From Acetobacter okinawensis JCM 25146 (GTDB lineage Bacteria; Pseudomonadota; Alphaproteobacteria; Acetobacterales; Acetobacteraceae): a DNA stretch of 45,240 bases. A program made the position numbers and the translations under genes. The stretch lies in NCBI RefSeq assembly GCF_000613865.1, contig NZ_BAJU01000021.1, positions 1-45,240 of the forward strand. Direction: 5' to 3'. Positions 7,743-16,984 of the stretch are shown piece by piece (the first letter of the stretch is position 1; each line of letters begins with the position of its first letter). The notes beneath the pieces were generated by a model. It was not told where the DNA came from. It worked only from the letters and a program-made list of their open reading frames with translations, and made no database searches.

Positions 7743-8863
7743 CTGGGGTGGTGCGGATGCAGCACTTTTCCAGCGTGGCAGGTTCAGCGCCAGCCAGCGG
7801 CGGAGCGCCATGCCCACATTCATATCAGGGGTCGCCATATTGTAAAAGGCGATGCACTTTGCCCCCGACAGAACTGTCTGCTCACTGGCAAGCGCAATCT
7901 GTTGCAGGCTCAGCCGGGCCGCGCAGGTTTCTGCCGCATGGCGCCAGCGAGCCACTTTGGCGGGTGGGGTCAGTAGTGGAAGCACAAGTGCCGCTTTAAG
8001 GCTGGCAGCCGTGGCAATAGCCTGCCACGCAAGGGGCAGAAAAGCCGGGGCAGATGTCCTGCGCTCACGCAGCAGAACAGTTGGGAACGTGGGGGGTAAC
8101 AGCATGTCCGCTGGCGCGGGAGCCTGCTGCGTGACCGTGTTGAGGAAAAGTGGCGTAAAACCTTTTGCTCCCAGCATGGCCAGCCGCTCCCTGAGTGCTG
8201 CGTCCATGGGGAGCTGTATGGCATCTACCACGCCGCTGGTCAGGGCAGCCATGGCGGCATCCGGTGTTGCGTAACCGCTGACGGGCAGAGGCCGCAGTGC
8301 CAGTAGGTCAAATGCCAAAAGGGTGGGGAGTTCCGGCCCGGTGGGGGTGGAGACAGCAACGCGGGTAGTCTTGCTGCCCAGAATGACCCCCAGTGAGCGA
8401 TGGAGCTGACATGCCCGACAACCATGCTGGGCTGGCAGACACTCAGCACTGGTAGCCAGCGCTGGTAGGCGTAATGGACGCGGCTGTCCCCGGTCATGGA
8501 GGCCATGAGCGCGGTGCCGGGTACCAGCAGGCTGCTGGATGCGCTGCTCAGTTGCTCCTGTGCATCAAACAAATTGGCCCCCGTTACCCCGTCCCACCCG
8601 GTGGTGAAGGAGAGGTCAAAAGGGGGCTGCCCCAGTTCTTCCGCCATTTGGGGGGCCAGATGGCTGGCCCATGTGCCGCACGGTGTTTCCGCACTGCCAG
8701 CAACGATCAGCCTTGTGGTCTGCTCGGAGGTCGATGTGGCAACCGGACCGACAAGAATGTCATCCGCTGCACGGGCTGCTGTGGTGGTTGCCGCCAAGCA
8801 GCCCACAGCGCCCCCCAAAAACAGACGGCGAGAGAGGGTGGCACCCTGGCGTTGATGCATCAT
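7722..8863 (-). CDS. Tat-exported TctC/Bug-like solute-binding protein, one frameshift
   Basis: Periplasmic binding protein resembling the TctC/Bug family of tripartite tricarboxylate transporters. The N-terminus has a twin-arginine signal (TLSRRLFLGGAVGCLAA, cut after AARA). The mature part shows TRLIVAGSAETPCGTWASHL, which fits the TctC start, then APQMAEELGQPPFDLSFTTGW, LLVPGTALMAS and later VVDAIQLPMDAALRERLAMLG. The frame breaks near 8393: restoring one base joins SSIAH to LGVILGSKTTRVAVSTPTGPE. About 380 residues after repair, longer than usual for the family. No TctA or TctB partner is nearby, so the ligand and role are unknown. The start is uncertain: ATG at 8863 chosen, TTG at 8890 possible. 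Family call is moderate. Confidence 0.6.
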
Positions 8864-8963
8864 GGATGAGGCAGGAAGGAGATCAGACAAACACCAGGAG
8901 CCTTATTAAAGTTATTGCCGTTTCATATTATGCGAAATTAACGGCAGAAACACGGCCATTTTA

Positions 8964-9877
8964 TTACGGCCATTTAACCTCTGGCGGCATGCTCATCAGA
9001 ATGGCTTCTGTATGCCCCCCGGTTTTGAGTCCGAACAAGGTGCCCCGGTCGTGCAGAAGGTTGAACTCCACGTAACGGCCACGGCGTACAAGCTGGGCGT
9101 CACGTTGCTCGGGGGTCCATGGTTCCATCATGCGGCCGCGGATAATGCGCGGATAGGCATCCAGAAAAGCCAGCCCGACGTCTTGGTAAAAGCAAAGTCG
9201 GCCTGCGCATTGCCGCTATCCAGCCGGTCATAAAAAATGCCGCCCAGGCCGCGCGGTTCGTTGCGGTGGGGCAGGTAGAAGTATTTGTCACACCATGCCT
9301 TGAAGCGGGGGTAATACTCCGGGTCATGCGTATTGCATGCCTGCGCAAAGGCGGCATGGAACTTGGCCGCATCATCCTGAGCTTCCTCACTGGCGGGGAA
9401 CATGGGGGTAATGTCCCCCCCACCGCCAAACCAGCCCTGTGTTGTAATAATCATGCGGGTGTTAAAATGTGCCGCAGGTACAAGCGGGTTGCACATATGC
9501 GCAACAAGGCTGATGCCTGTTGCAAAAAAATGCGGATTTTCGCTGGCACCGGGAATGCTGGCGGCAAAGTCGGGCGAAAATGTACCTTCTACAGTAGAGA
9601 CATTCACCCCCACTTTTTCAAACACCCGCCCACGCATCAGGCTCATGACCCCGCCGCCACCGGGGGTTTTGTCCTCGTTCTGACGGGTCCAGCTTTTGCG
9701 CTCAAAGCGGCCGGGCTGCTCATGGCCGGGGAGAATGGGGCTGTTCTGGGCCGCCGCGTCTGTCTCAATCGCTTCAAAAGCGGCGCAGATGCGGTCACGC
9801 AGGGTTTCAAACCATGTGCTGGCCGCTTCCCTGAGTGTGTCGTGCGTGGGAACAGAGGCGGGCTTGGTTGGCGTCAT
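8964..9877 (-). CDS. hemF: oxygen-dependent coproporphyrinogen-III oxidase HemF, one frameshift
   Basis: Converts coproporphyrinogen III to protoporphyrinogen IX using O2. It has [68 protein letters not shown] and [18 protein letters not shown], all diagnostic. Near 9182 one base is missing: restoring it turns AFTK into [20 protein letters not shown]. The protein then continues through [20 protein letters not shown], the conserved C-terminus, to a TAA at 8964-8966. The repaired 304-residue length is typical. GGAAAGAG precedes the ATG at 9877. It diverges from the cytochrome b gene and is the third haem-synthesis gene in the window. Confidence 0.94.
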
Positions 9878-10042
9878 GTATCAGGCTCTTTCCATAACAG
9901 GTCTGCTGCCTGAGGGGCAGAGAATCGGTTTTGGGCATTTTTCCAAGGGGTGCGCCTTAGGGGCGGTCATTGCAAGATCACGCGGTTCGTCGTTAAACGG
10001 AAACCTCGTTCGCCGGGTGGCGGGTCATGGGGGAGAGGTGCA

Positions 10043-11220
10043 ATGGCTGGTAAACCAGTCTGCCACAACACGCAGGAGGCGGTGCCAACACTACGGGGCC
10101 AGCTTGGCGCACGTGTTGCGGCCTATGGTGGTCTGCCGTTACCTGCGGATTTGAACTGGTTGTGGACCGTGGGCGCCATCCTGTGCGCCATACTGGCCCT
10201 TATGCTGCTTAGCGGGCTAACCCTTACGCTGGCCTATACGCCTGATGCGGGGCTGGCCTTTGGCTCGGTCGAAGGGATTGAACGCCGCCTGCCCGCAGGT
10301 TGGCTGCTGCGCGCGATGCACATGACGGCGCATCCTTTTTTATGCTGGCTCTGTATGTCCATCTTTTGCGCGGCCTCTATTACCGTTCCTATCAGCCGCC
10401 GCGCCGGGCGGTGTGGATGAGCGGGTGCACCCTGCTGGTCATGGTCATGGTTACGGCATTTGCGGGTTACGTGTTGCCCTGGGGGCAGATGTCCTACTGG
10501 GGGGCGGATGTGGCGGGCAAGGCCGTGGGGGCGTTGCCGCTGGTGGGGGGCTGGCTGGAAGGTCTTTTTCTGGGAGGGGATGCACCGGGTACTCCAACCC
10601 TGCACCGTATGTTTGCCCTGCACTTTGGGCTGGCGTTCCTGATTGTTGGCATGGTTGTGGGGCATATTGCGTGTGTGCATGCGCGGGGGAGTTCCAGCCC
10701 CTCAGCCTCTGCGGTGCCGGAGCGTGGGATGCTGCCCTTCCACCCGTATTTTACGGTGCGCGACATGCTGGCCATTGTGCTGGTTGCACTCGCATTTGTC
10801 GCGGTCATGTGCCTTTGGCCGGAGCTGATTACAGAGCCCGCCAATTACCGCCCGGCCAACCCGTTGCACACGCCAGCCGATATTGAGCCTGAATGGTATT
10901 TTCTGCCTTTTTACGGAATGATGCAGGCTGTGCCGTTCAAACTGGGTGGTCTTTTACTGTCTGGTGGCGCGGTGGCCATGCTGTTTGCCGTGCCATGGCT
11001 GGACCCGGCACAAGGTGCCGGGCGATGCACACCTGCTCTGCTGCGGCTTGGGGCCGTGGTGGTCCTTGCAGGTTCGGCCATGGCAACTGCCTGTGCCGGG
11101 TTGCACCACATGCAGGGCGGCTGGCTGCTTGTGGCCCGGTTGGGAATGGTAGGGTACTACGCATATTTTCTGGTTTTTCTGCCTTTGTCGGGCAGGTGCG
11201 GGCAGGGGGCGGAGGTATGA
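10043..11220 (+). CDS. cytochrome b subunit of a bc1-type complex, one frameshift
   Basis: Membrane quinol-oxidising subunit. Start ATG at 10043 follows GGGGGAGAGG. The bis-haem ligands are present. In helix II the two histidines of AMHM and VHLL are 14 apart. In helix IV the two histidines of ALHF and VGHI are also 14 apart, the bc1 (not b6) spacing. AGYVLPWGQMSYWGADV and the Qo-site motif PEWYFLPFYGMM are conserved. Near 10326 one C is missing: restoring it makes RAMHMTGASFFMLALYVHLL. Repaired length is about 392 residues. The stop overlaps the cytochrome c1 start (ATGA). The Rieske gene expected upstream is absent: only 165 bp separate this gene from hemF, with no CTHLGC/CPCHGS-type motif in any frame I read. 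Confidence 0.92.
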
Positions 11221-11977
11221 TGCGCCGCCAGTTTGCAGCCATTGGCGCAGGCGTGCTGTGGGCCTGTAGTGCATGGGCGCAGCCTGTAGGCGGTCCGGCG
11301 CATGCGCCCCGGCAGCACTGGTCCTTTGCGGGGCCATTAGGGTCTTTTGACCTGAGAGCGGTGCAGCGGGGCTATGCGGTTTTTGCTGGCTCCTGCGCGT
11401 CATGTCATAGTCTGTCCCAACTGCATTTTTCCGATTTTTCGGGCATGGGTCTGAGCACATCGGAAGTGGCGGCACTGGCGGCAACATGCAGGTGCCAGAC
11501 GGGCTGGATGCAGAAGGTCGGCTGAAGCACCGCACCGCCCGCCCGGATGACGCCCTGCCATCGCCCTATTCCGGGCCGGAGGCGGCTCTTGCGGCTAATC
11601 AGGGTGTTGTGCCTCCCGACCTTTCGCGCATTCTCAAGGTCTACCCCGGTGGGCCAGACAGGCTGTATGGGCTGTTGAGTGGATATGCCCCACAGGCTGA
11701 ACGGCAGAAAGGGCGCGGTTTTTTTAACCCCTATGCAATTGGTCACTTTACGGCCATGCCCCCGCCGTTGCATGGCAACGAGGTCAAATACGCGGACGGC
11801 ACGGTGCCGGATGTGCAGGCCGAAGCGCGGGACGTTACGACGTTTCTCGCATGGGTTTCTGCCCCCCATCAGGACCAGCGCCGCAGGTTGGGTGTGGGAG
11901 CGGGGCTGTATCTGTGCTTTCTTGCCGTGCTGTTTGCCCTCTTAAACCGGAGAATCTGGTCTGATGTCAGAAAATGA
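11217..11977 (+). CDS. cytochrome c1, one frameshift
   Basis: Membrane-anchored c-type cytochrome that passes electrons from the bc1 complex. A signal peptide (RRQFAAIGAGVLWACSAWAQ) precedes the mature protein. YAVFAGSCASCHSL holds the CxxCH haem site. The axial methionine lies in FTAMPPPLHGNEVKYADGT and PPDLSRI is typical. A C-terminal helix (GVGAGLYLCFLAVLFALL) anchors it. One base is missing near 11485: restoring it joins AALAAT to MQVPDGLDAEGRLKHRTARP. Repaired length is 253 residues, at the short end for the family. Translationally coupled to cytochrome b (4-base overlap), and it overlaps mtnP by 14 bases. Confidence 0.92.
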
Positions 11978-12851
11978 AGTTGTGGAACCCGTTATCGGTC
12001 TGGTTGGCGGGTCCGGCCTGTATGATATTGACGGTCTGGAAGACAAGGAATGGCGTACGGTGGAAACGCCGTGGGGCATGCCCTCCGACCAACTTCTGTT
12101 TGGTCGGCTTGATGGCGTAAAATGCGTATTTCTGCCCCGCCACGGTCGGGGGCACCCCATTCCGCCCTCACGGCTGAACTACAAGGCCAATATTGCCGCG
12201 CTTAAAATTTCTGGCGTGACCGATATTGTCTCCCTTTCCGCCGTGGGCTCCCTCAAGGAGGAATTGCCGCCCGGCCGGTTTGTGATTATCGACCAGTTTA
12301 TTGACCGCACCATTGCGCGCGATAAGAGCTTTTTTGACACCGGCTGTGTTGCCCATATTTCCATGGCGGACCCGCTGTGCAACCGCGTAGGCGATGTGCT
12401 CAAGGCCGAAGCTGACAAGCTGGGCATTGAGGCGACGCGCAAAGGCACGTATCTGGTCATGGAAGGTCCGCAGTTTTCCACACGGGCGGAAAGTGAGCTT
12501 TACCGCACATGGGGCTGCTCGGTTATTGGTATGACCAACATGCCCGAAGCCAGTCTGGCCCGTGAAGCCGAGATCTGCTACGCGACCGTCGCCATGGTGA
12601 CCGATTATGATTGCTGGCACACCGAGCATGATAACGTGACCGTGGACAGTGTTGTCAAAATCATGCAGGCCAACTCCGCCAAGGCCAAGGCGTTGGTCAA
12701 GGCGGTTATTCCTGCGCTTGGTGGCAAAAAGCGTGGTCTGTGCAGCGCGGGCTGCGACCGTGCACTGGAATACGCCCTGATTACCGCGCCTGACGCGCGT
12801 GACCCGGAACTGATGGGTAAGCTTAAAACCATTGCAGGCCGGGTGATCTAA
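11964..12851 (+). CDS. mtnP: S-methyl-5'-thioadenosine phosphorylase MtnP
   Basis: Phosphorolysis of methylthioadenosine to adenine and methylthioribose-1-phosphate in methionine salvage. The 295-residue intact protein has IGLVGGSGLYDIDGLED, a phosphate-binding FLPRHGRGHPIPPSRLNYKAN, and the substrate-site region GTYLVMEGPQFSTRAESELYR-type sequence. IGMTNMPEASLAREAEICYA and MVTDYDCWH follow, the MtnP variant of the PNP family. The start overlaps the cytochrome c1 3' end by 14 bases, so it is probably cotranscribed with the cytochrome genes, an association also seen in other Rhodospirillales. Confidence 0.95.
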   Translation: MSENEVVEPVIGLVGGSGLYDIDGLEDKEWRTVETPWGMPSDQLLFGRLDGVKCVFLPRHGRGHPIPPSRLNYKANIAALKISGVTDIVSLSAVGSLKEELPPGRFVIIDQFIDRTIARDKSFFDTGCVAHISMADPLCNRVGDVLKAEADKLGIEATRKGTYLVMEGPQFSTRAESELYRTWGCSVIGMTNMPEASLAREAEICYATVAMVTDYDCWHTEHDNVTVDSVVKIMQANSAKAKALVKAVIPALGGKKRGLCSAGCDRALEYALITAPDARDPELMGKLKTIAGRVI

Positions 12852-12871
12852 ACCACAACAATACTGCTGGC

Positions 12872-12892
12872 CCGCAGGAGAACTGCCTGCGG
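12872..12892. terminator. hairpin after mtnP, weak terminator
   Basis: CCGCAGG (12872-12878) and CCTGCGG (12886-12892) form a 7-bp stem with loop AGAACTG, 20 bp after the mtnP stop. There is no immediate T-tract; a TTTTT run occurs only about 16 bases later, so function as an intrinsic terminator is uncertain. Confidence 0.4.
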
Positions 12893-13054
12893 AGCCACGG
12901 CTTGAGTTTTTGCTGTGCGGGCAGGTCTGGTTGGGGCCTGCCTGTTCTGCTTTGTGGGGAATGGCGCTCTGGGTGTTGCACGGGCCCCAAATGCCAGATT
13001 CACGACATTTGATAAAATGCCGTGTGCAAACAGAGAATTTTTCATTTGGAAACA

Positions 13055-13139
13055 TGGTGGAGGGGGTTGGATTCGAACCAACGTAGCGTACGCCAGCGGA
13101 TTTACAGTCCGCCCCCTTTAGCCACTCGGGCACCCCTCC
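13055..13139 (-). tRNA. tRNA-Tyr (GTA anticodon)
   Basis: On the minus strand the acceptor arm GGAGGGG pairs with CCCCTCC, followed by discriminator A and an encoded CCA end. The anticodon arm is GCGGA-CTGTAAA-TCCGC with anticodon GTA. A long class II variable arm (GGCGTACGC-type) precedes the T arm GTTGG-TTCGAAT-CCAAC. The total of 85 nt with CCA fits bacterial tRNA-Tyr. Confidence 0.97.
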
Positions 13140-13352
13140 GACTTGTTGAGCACTGATCTAAAGCCTGATCTGGGGGGTGTCAATGGCTTTGATGAATATT
13201 CTTTGCTCATGGTGAGTTAGGGGCTTTTGCCCCGTGTTATCGTATGGGCGGGCTGGTAAAAGATTTACAGTCATTGGGGTGGACATCCACCAAGGTTCGG
13301 GGAAAAGCTGCACCCGGTTTTGAGTGTCCGACAGCTACGGGGAGTTCAGGTT

Positions 13353-14171
13353 TTGAGCAAACACCACACAGTCCGGCGGCATACGCCCCGCTCGCTGGCG
13401 GCACTGGATACGCCCATTGTCTCCCTGACTGCCTACACAGCACCCATGGCCCGCCTGCTGGACCCGCATTGCGACCTGCTTCTGGTAGGGGATTCGCTGG
13501 GTATGGTGGTGTATGGCATGGACTCCACTCTGGCCGTGAGCGTGGAGATGATGATCGCCCACGGGCAGGCGGTTGTGCGTGGCAGCCAGACAGCCTGCGT
13601 TGCAGTGGACATGCCGTTTGGCAGTTATCAGGAAAGCCCGCAGCAGGCGTTCCGGGTTGCGGCGGACATTATGGCCCGGACGGGGGCTGGCTGCGTCAAG
13701 CTTGAAGGTGGGCGCGAAATGGCGCCGACCATTGCCTTTCTGGTCCAGCGCGGCATTCCGGTTATCGGGCATATCGGGCTTAAACCGCAGGCCGTGCATG
13801 CACATGGCGGCTTCCGCACCGTGGGGCGTGGGGATGAGGCCGAGCAGATTATGGCCGACGCGCTGGCGGTGGAGCAGGCAGGAGCCTTTGCCGTGGTGAT
13901 TGAAAGCACGATGGAGCCGCTCTCGCGCGCGATTACCGAGGCATTGAGCATTCTGACCATAGGCATAGGGGCATCCCCCATGTGCGATGGGCAGGTGCTG
14001 GTGGCCGAGGACATGCTGGGCCTGTTCCCCGATTTTACACCACGGTTTGTGCGTAAATTTGCCAATCTGGGGCAGGAGGTAGAGCGTGCTGCGGCGGACT
14101 ACGCCCATGCCGTGCGCACACGCAGTTTTCCCGGTCCTGCGGAATGCGTGGGCATGCCCAAGGTGGACTGA
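13353..14171 (+). CDS. panB: 3-methyl-2-oxobutanoate hydroxymethyltransferase PanB
   Basis: First committed step of pantothenate synthesis: ketopantoate from 2-oxoisovalerate and methylene-THF. It has [20 protein letters not shown], the metal-site [53 protein letters not shown] and AFAVVIES with the catalytic glutamate. The TTG at 13353 was chosen because GGGGAG lies 8 bases upstream. An in-frame TTG at 13320 would add 11 unconserved residues. Intact, 272 residues. It stands alone between the tRNA-Tyr gene and the convergent OYE gene. Confidence 0.95.
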   Translation: MSKHHTVRRHTPRSLAALDTPIVSLTAYTAPMARLLDPHCDLLLVGDSLGMVVYGMDSTLAVSVEMMIAHGQAVVRGSQTACVAVDMPFGSYQESPQQAFRVAADIMARTGAGCVKLEGGREMAPTIAFLVQRGIPVIGHIGLKPQAVHAHGGFRTVGRGDEAEQIMADALAVEQAGAFAVVIESTMEPLSRAITEALSILTIGIGASPMCDGQVLVAEDMLGLFPDFTPRFVRKFANLGQEVERAAADYAHAVRTRSFPGPAECVGMPKVD

Positions 14172-14241
14172 CCTGCCAGCAGCAGCCCTCCGATGTTGGG
14201 GGTGTTGCGTAGGATTTACCCCGCGCAACCGGCGGGGCAAA

Positions 14242-14274
14242 CCTTCCGCACAGGCAGGTAGGCCGTGCGGAAGG
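14242..14274. terminator. hairpin between convergent panB and OYE genes
   Basis: CCTTCCGCAC (14242-14251) and GTGCGGAAGG (14265-14274) form a perfect 10-bp stem with a 13-base loop. A smaller stem, CCCCGC/GCGGGG (14219-14237), precedes it. There is no T-tract, so termination efficiency cannot be judged, but the position between two convergent stop codons suits a terminator. Confidence 0.5.
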
Positions 14275-14287
14275 GGTGACGTACCTG

Positions 14288-15379
14288 TTACTGGTAGCGC
14301 GCAAGCCACCAGGCGTAGGAGGGGGGCAGAATGGTTTTGGCATCCTTGGCATGCAGGATACGTGCTGCCTCATGCGGCCAGTGCGGGTTGGCCAGCAGTG
14401 GGCGGCCTAGTGTGGCCACATCCACAATGTTGTTGCGGACCAGCGCATCGGCCTGACGCCCTTCGCTGATATACCATGAGGTGGTGACAGGCAGCCCTGC
14501 CTCCTGCCGGACCCGGTGTGCATAAGGGGCCATAAAGCCCGCACTCCACGGAATGTTGGCATCAGGTGTGGAAAAACCGATGCTGACATCAATGAAGTCC
14601 AGCCCGTGCTCTTTCATCTTACGTACAAGAGCAATGGACTCCTCGAGTGTCTGCTCGTCGTTCCCATCAAATTCAATCACGCCAAAACGTGCGCTCAGTG
14701 GCCGGTCTTCGGGCCAGACAGCACGGACAGCGGCCAGAGTTTCCAGCAAAAAGCGTCCCCGGTTTTCTGCCGAACCGCCATACTGGTCAGTGCGTTTGTT
14801 GGAATGCGTGGACCAGAAGCTCTGCGCCAGATAACCATGGGCAAAGTGCAGCATCAGCCACTCAAAGCCCACATCGCGCGCACGGATTGCAGCCGCCACA
14901 AAGTCGCTTTTAACGCGTTCAATGTCCTCAAGGGTCATCTCATGCGGCACGCGGGACAGGGCAGGGCCAAATGCTATGGGGGAGGGGGCAATGGGTTGCC
15001 AGCCACGCGGGTCGGAAGGGGGGATATGGTCATCACCTTCCCACGGTATATTAGCGCTGGCCTTGCGGCCCGCATGGGCGATCTGAATACCCGGCGTGGC
15101 ACCGGTCTTGCGGATACTGGCAACAATGGGGGCAAAGGCCTGCGCCTGTGTATCGTTCCAAAGGCCAAGGCAGTTGGGGGTAATGCGCCCTTCGGGGGAG
15201 ACAGCGGTGGCTTCCAGCGTGACCAGCCCTGCTCCGCCACGCGCGAGGGAGGCATAATGCACAGCGTGCCAGTCATTGGGTATGCCGTCCTGCGCCTGAT
15301 ACTGGCACATAGGGCCAACAGCAATGCGGTTGCGCAGAGTGCTGCCTTTTAGGGTATAAGGGTCAAAAAGCGTGGGCAT
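14288..15379 (-). CDS. Old Yellow Enzyme family NADH:flavin oxidoreductase (YqjM-like)
   Basis: FMN-dependent ene-reductase of 363 residues, intact. It has LFDPYTLKGSTLRNRIAVGP followed by MCQY, the class III (YqjM/NamA) OYE signature with the cysteine near the flavin. AIRARDVGFEWLMLHFAHGY holds a variant of the usual HxAHGY site: LHFAHGYLAQSF with the substrate-binding histidine. SNKRTDQYGGSAENRGRFLLE and the C-terminal phosphate site VATLGRPLLANPHWP are conserved. Such enzymes reduce activated C=C bonds of electrophiles such as enones, quinones and maleimides. It diverges from an ArsR-type regulator over a perfect inverted repeat, so it is probably controlled by that protein. Confidence 0.93.
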   Translation of the reverse strand: MPTLFDPYTLKGSTLRNRIAVGPMCQYQAQDGIPNDWHAVHYASLARGGAGLVTLEATAVSPEGRITPNCLGLWNDTQAQAFAPIVASIRKTGATPGIQIAHAGRKASANIPWEGDDHIPPSDPRGWQPIAPSPIAFGPALSRVPHEMTLEDIERVKSDFVAAAIRARDVGFEWLMLHFAHGYLAQSFWSTHSNKRTDQYGGSAENRGRFLLETLAAVRAVWPEDRPLSARFGVIEFDGNDEQTLEESIALVRKMKEHGLDFIDVSIGFSTPDANIPWSAGFMAPYAHRVRQEAGLPVTTSWYISEGRQADALVRNNIVDVATLGRPLLANPHWPHEAARILHAKDAKTILPPSYAWWLARYQ

Positions 15380-15407
15380 GGACCATGTTCCTGCTTACGG
15401 GGCGTGA

Positions 15408-15445
15408 TTGCCCGTTAGTTCGAATATAATCGAACTAACGGGCAA
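15408..15445. promoter_or_regulatory. 16-bp perfect inverted repeat, likely ArsR-type operator
   Basis: TTGCCCGTTAGTTCGA (15408-15423) and TCGAACTAACGGGCAA (15430-15445) are exact reverse complements around the 6-base spacer ATATAA. It lies between the divergent OYE gene (start 15379) and regulator gene (start 15475). A TATAAT hexamer at 15425-15430 spans the spacer on the plus strand, so bound protein would cover the core of a promoter. Confidence 0.85.
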
Positions 15446-15474
15446 AGCAAGAGAAAGACAGGCCAGATCGTGAC

Positions 15475-15795
15475 ATGAAGCAGTATGACCACCCCTTGGC
15501 GCAGGACCTGCAACTGCCCTGCCTGCTTTACGCCCTGTCCGACCCGTTCCGGCTGGAGGTGGTGCGCAAGCTTGCCCTGTGCCAGCCCCAACCCTGCGCC
15601 CCCTTGCAGGACGGGCGGCCAAAATCCTCCGTGTCCCACCATTTTTCGGTCTTGCGCAAAGCAGGCATTATCCGCACCGAGGTGGTGGGCGTAACCCATA
15701 TGAATTCCCTGCGTGAGCGGGAGCTTGAAGAGCGCTTCCCCGGTGTGCTGCGCGCAATCATGGCCGTAGCCATGGCGGAGAGCGCGCAGGGGTAG
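15475..15795 (+). CDS. ArsR-family winged-helix transcriptional regulator
   Basis: A 106-residue DNA-binding repressor-type protein. LLYALSDPFRLEVVRKLAL is the typical ArsR first helix pair, and PKSSVSHHFSVLRKAGIIRTEVVG is the recognition helix and wing start. The classical metal motif ELCVCDL is absent. Three cysteines, C16, C36 and C41 (LCQPQPCAP), could form a thiol sensor, but this is inference. It is divergent from the OYE gene over a perfect inverted repeat, so it most likely represses that gene and itself. Convergent with the alcohol dehydrogenase gene, 10 bp apart. Confidence 0.88.
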   Translation: MKQYDHPLAQDLQLPCLLYALSDPFRLEVVRKLALCQPQPCAPLQDGRPKSSVSHHFSVLRKAGIIRTEVVGVTHMNSLRERELEERFPGVLRAIMAVAMAESAQG

Positions 15796-15805
15796 GTGCC
15801 TGCGG

Positions 15806-16789
15806 TCAGGGCACCAGCACGGCCGCACCGTCAAACCGCCCGTGGCGCAGGTCGTCCAGCGCCGTGTTGGCGTCCTTGAGTGCGTAAGTGGTTGTGGTGG
15901 TGTGAATGCCGATTCGAGGAGCGAGGGAGAGAAAATCCAGCCCATCCTCCCTGGTCAGGTTGGCGACCGAGACAATCTCGCGCTCCTCCCACAGGCTATC
16001 GTAGGAAAAAGCGGGAATTTCACTCATATGAATGCCTGCACAGACCACGCGGCCCCCTTTGCGCAGGGTTTTAAGGGCAGCGGGGACCAGAGCGCCATCG
16101 GGGGCAAAAATAATGGCGGCATCCAGTGGCTCAGGTGGCAGGTCATTGGACCCACCAGCCCATTTTGCACCCAGAGAGCGGGCAAAGTCCTGTGTTTTTG
16201 TATCTCCAGAGCGGGTAAAGGCGTACACCTCGCGTTTTTGCCACACCAGCACCTGCGCAATAATATGGGCAGCCGCCCCAAAGCCATACAGACCAACCTT
16301 CTGGGCATTGCCTGTTTTGCTTAGTGAGCGCCAGCCGATCAACCCCGCGCACAGCAGCGGCGCGAGCGAGACATCGGAGCCCTCCTCCCCCATGGGGAAG
16401 GCAAAATGCGCATCGGCCACCGCCATTGTGGCGTAGCCACCATCACGCGTGTAGCCGGTAAAAACGGGGTGGTCGCACAGGTTTTCGTGGTCGCTGGCAC
16501 AATAGGGGCAATGGCCGCATGTGTGGCCAAGCCACGGAATACCCACGCGTTGACCAACCTGAAGGGAGGTCACGCCACTGCCCAGCATGTCCACCCGGCC
16601 AATAATTTCATGCCCCGGTGTTACGGGCAGTTTGGGGTGTGTCAGATCGCCATCGACCACATGCAGGTCTGTGCGGCACACGCCGCAGGCCAGCACCTTG
16701 ACGCGGATCTGCCCGGGGCCGGGTGTGGGGTCTGGCAGTTCCTCCCATTGCAGTGGCGTGCGTGGGCTGTGCAGGCGCATGGCATACAT
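15806..16789 (-). CDS. zinc-dependent alcohol dehydrogenase family protein
   Basis: Medium-chain, NAD(P)-dependent dehydrogenase of 327 residues. The catalytic zinc ligands are in VLACGVCRTDLHVVDGD, PGHEIIGRV and the later LLCAGLIGWRSL. The structural zinc cluster is CGHCPYCASDHENLC. The cofactor-binding region reads VGLYGFGAAAHIIAQV, with GFGAAA in place of GxGxxG. The pattern fits the group often annotated as zinc-binding alcohol dehydrogenase (AdhA-like), near cinnamyl-alcohol or propanol-preferring enzymes; substrate is unknown. The ATG at 16789 was chosen because GGGAGAG lies just upstream; an earlier in-frame ATG at 16924 adds unconserved sequence. This is a soluble enzyme, distinct from the PQQ-dependent dehydrogenases of acetic acid bacteria. 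Confidence 0.9.
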   Translation of the reverse strand: MYAMRLHSPRTPLQWEELPDPTPGPGQIRVKVLACGVCRTDLHVVDGDLTHPKLPVTPGHEIIGRVDMLGSGVTSLQVGQRVGIPWLGHTCGHCPYCASDHENLCDHPVFTGYTRDGGYATMAVADAHFAFPMGEEGSDVSLAPLLCAGLIGWRSLSKTGNAQKVGLYGFGAAAHIIAQVLVWQKREVYAFTRSGDTKTQDFARSLGAKWAGGSNDLPPEPLDAAIIFAPDGALVPAALKTLRKGGRVVCAGIHMSEIPAFSYDSLWEEREIVSVANLTREDGLDFLSLAPRIGIHTTTTTYALKDANTALDDLRHGRFDGAAVLVP

Positions 16790-16984
16790 GAAAGCTCTCC
16801 CTTTGTGGGGCTGCGGGTTTGCAGGCTGGCATGCCGCACTCCCCCGTGGCCGGGCCACGGTGTGGTGGTCCTTGTTCCAGTATGTGCCGCCATGACGGGG
16901 TGCGCAAAGGTCGGGTCTGTGCATTGCCGGGTTACTGTGGCGGCATAACCGTGTGGCCAGCGCCCCAAGGGCGCGGCTGGTGGG

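Noticed and set aside
12168..13133. Minus-strand open frame of about 320 codons opposite mtnP and across tRNA-Tyr
   Set aside because: It runs antisense to a clearly conserved enzyme and through a tRNA gene; composition is that of a shadow frame.
13220..13233. GGGGC-TTTT-GCCCC hairpin between tRNA-Tyr and panB
   Set aside because: Only 5 bp of stem with no T-tract, and it lies upstream of both genes, so it is unlikely to be a terminator.
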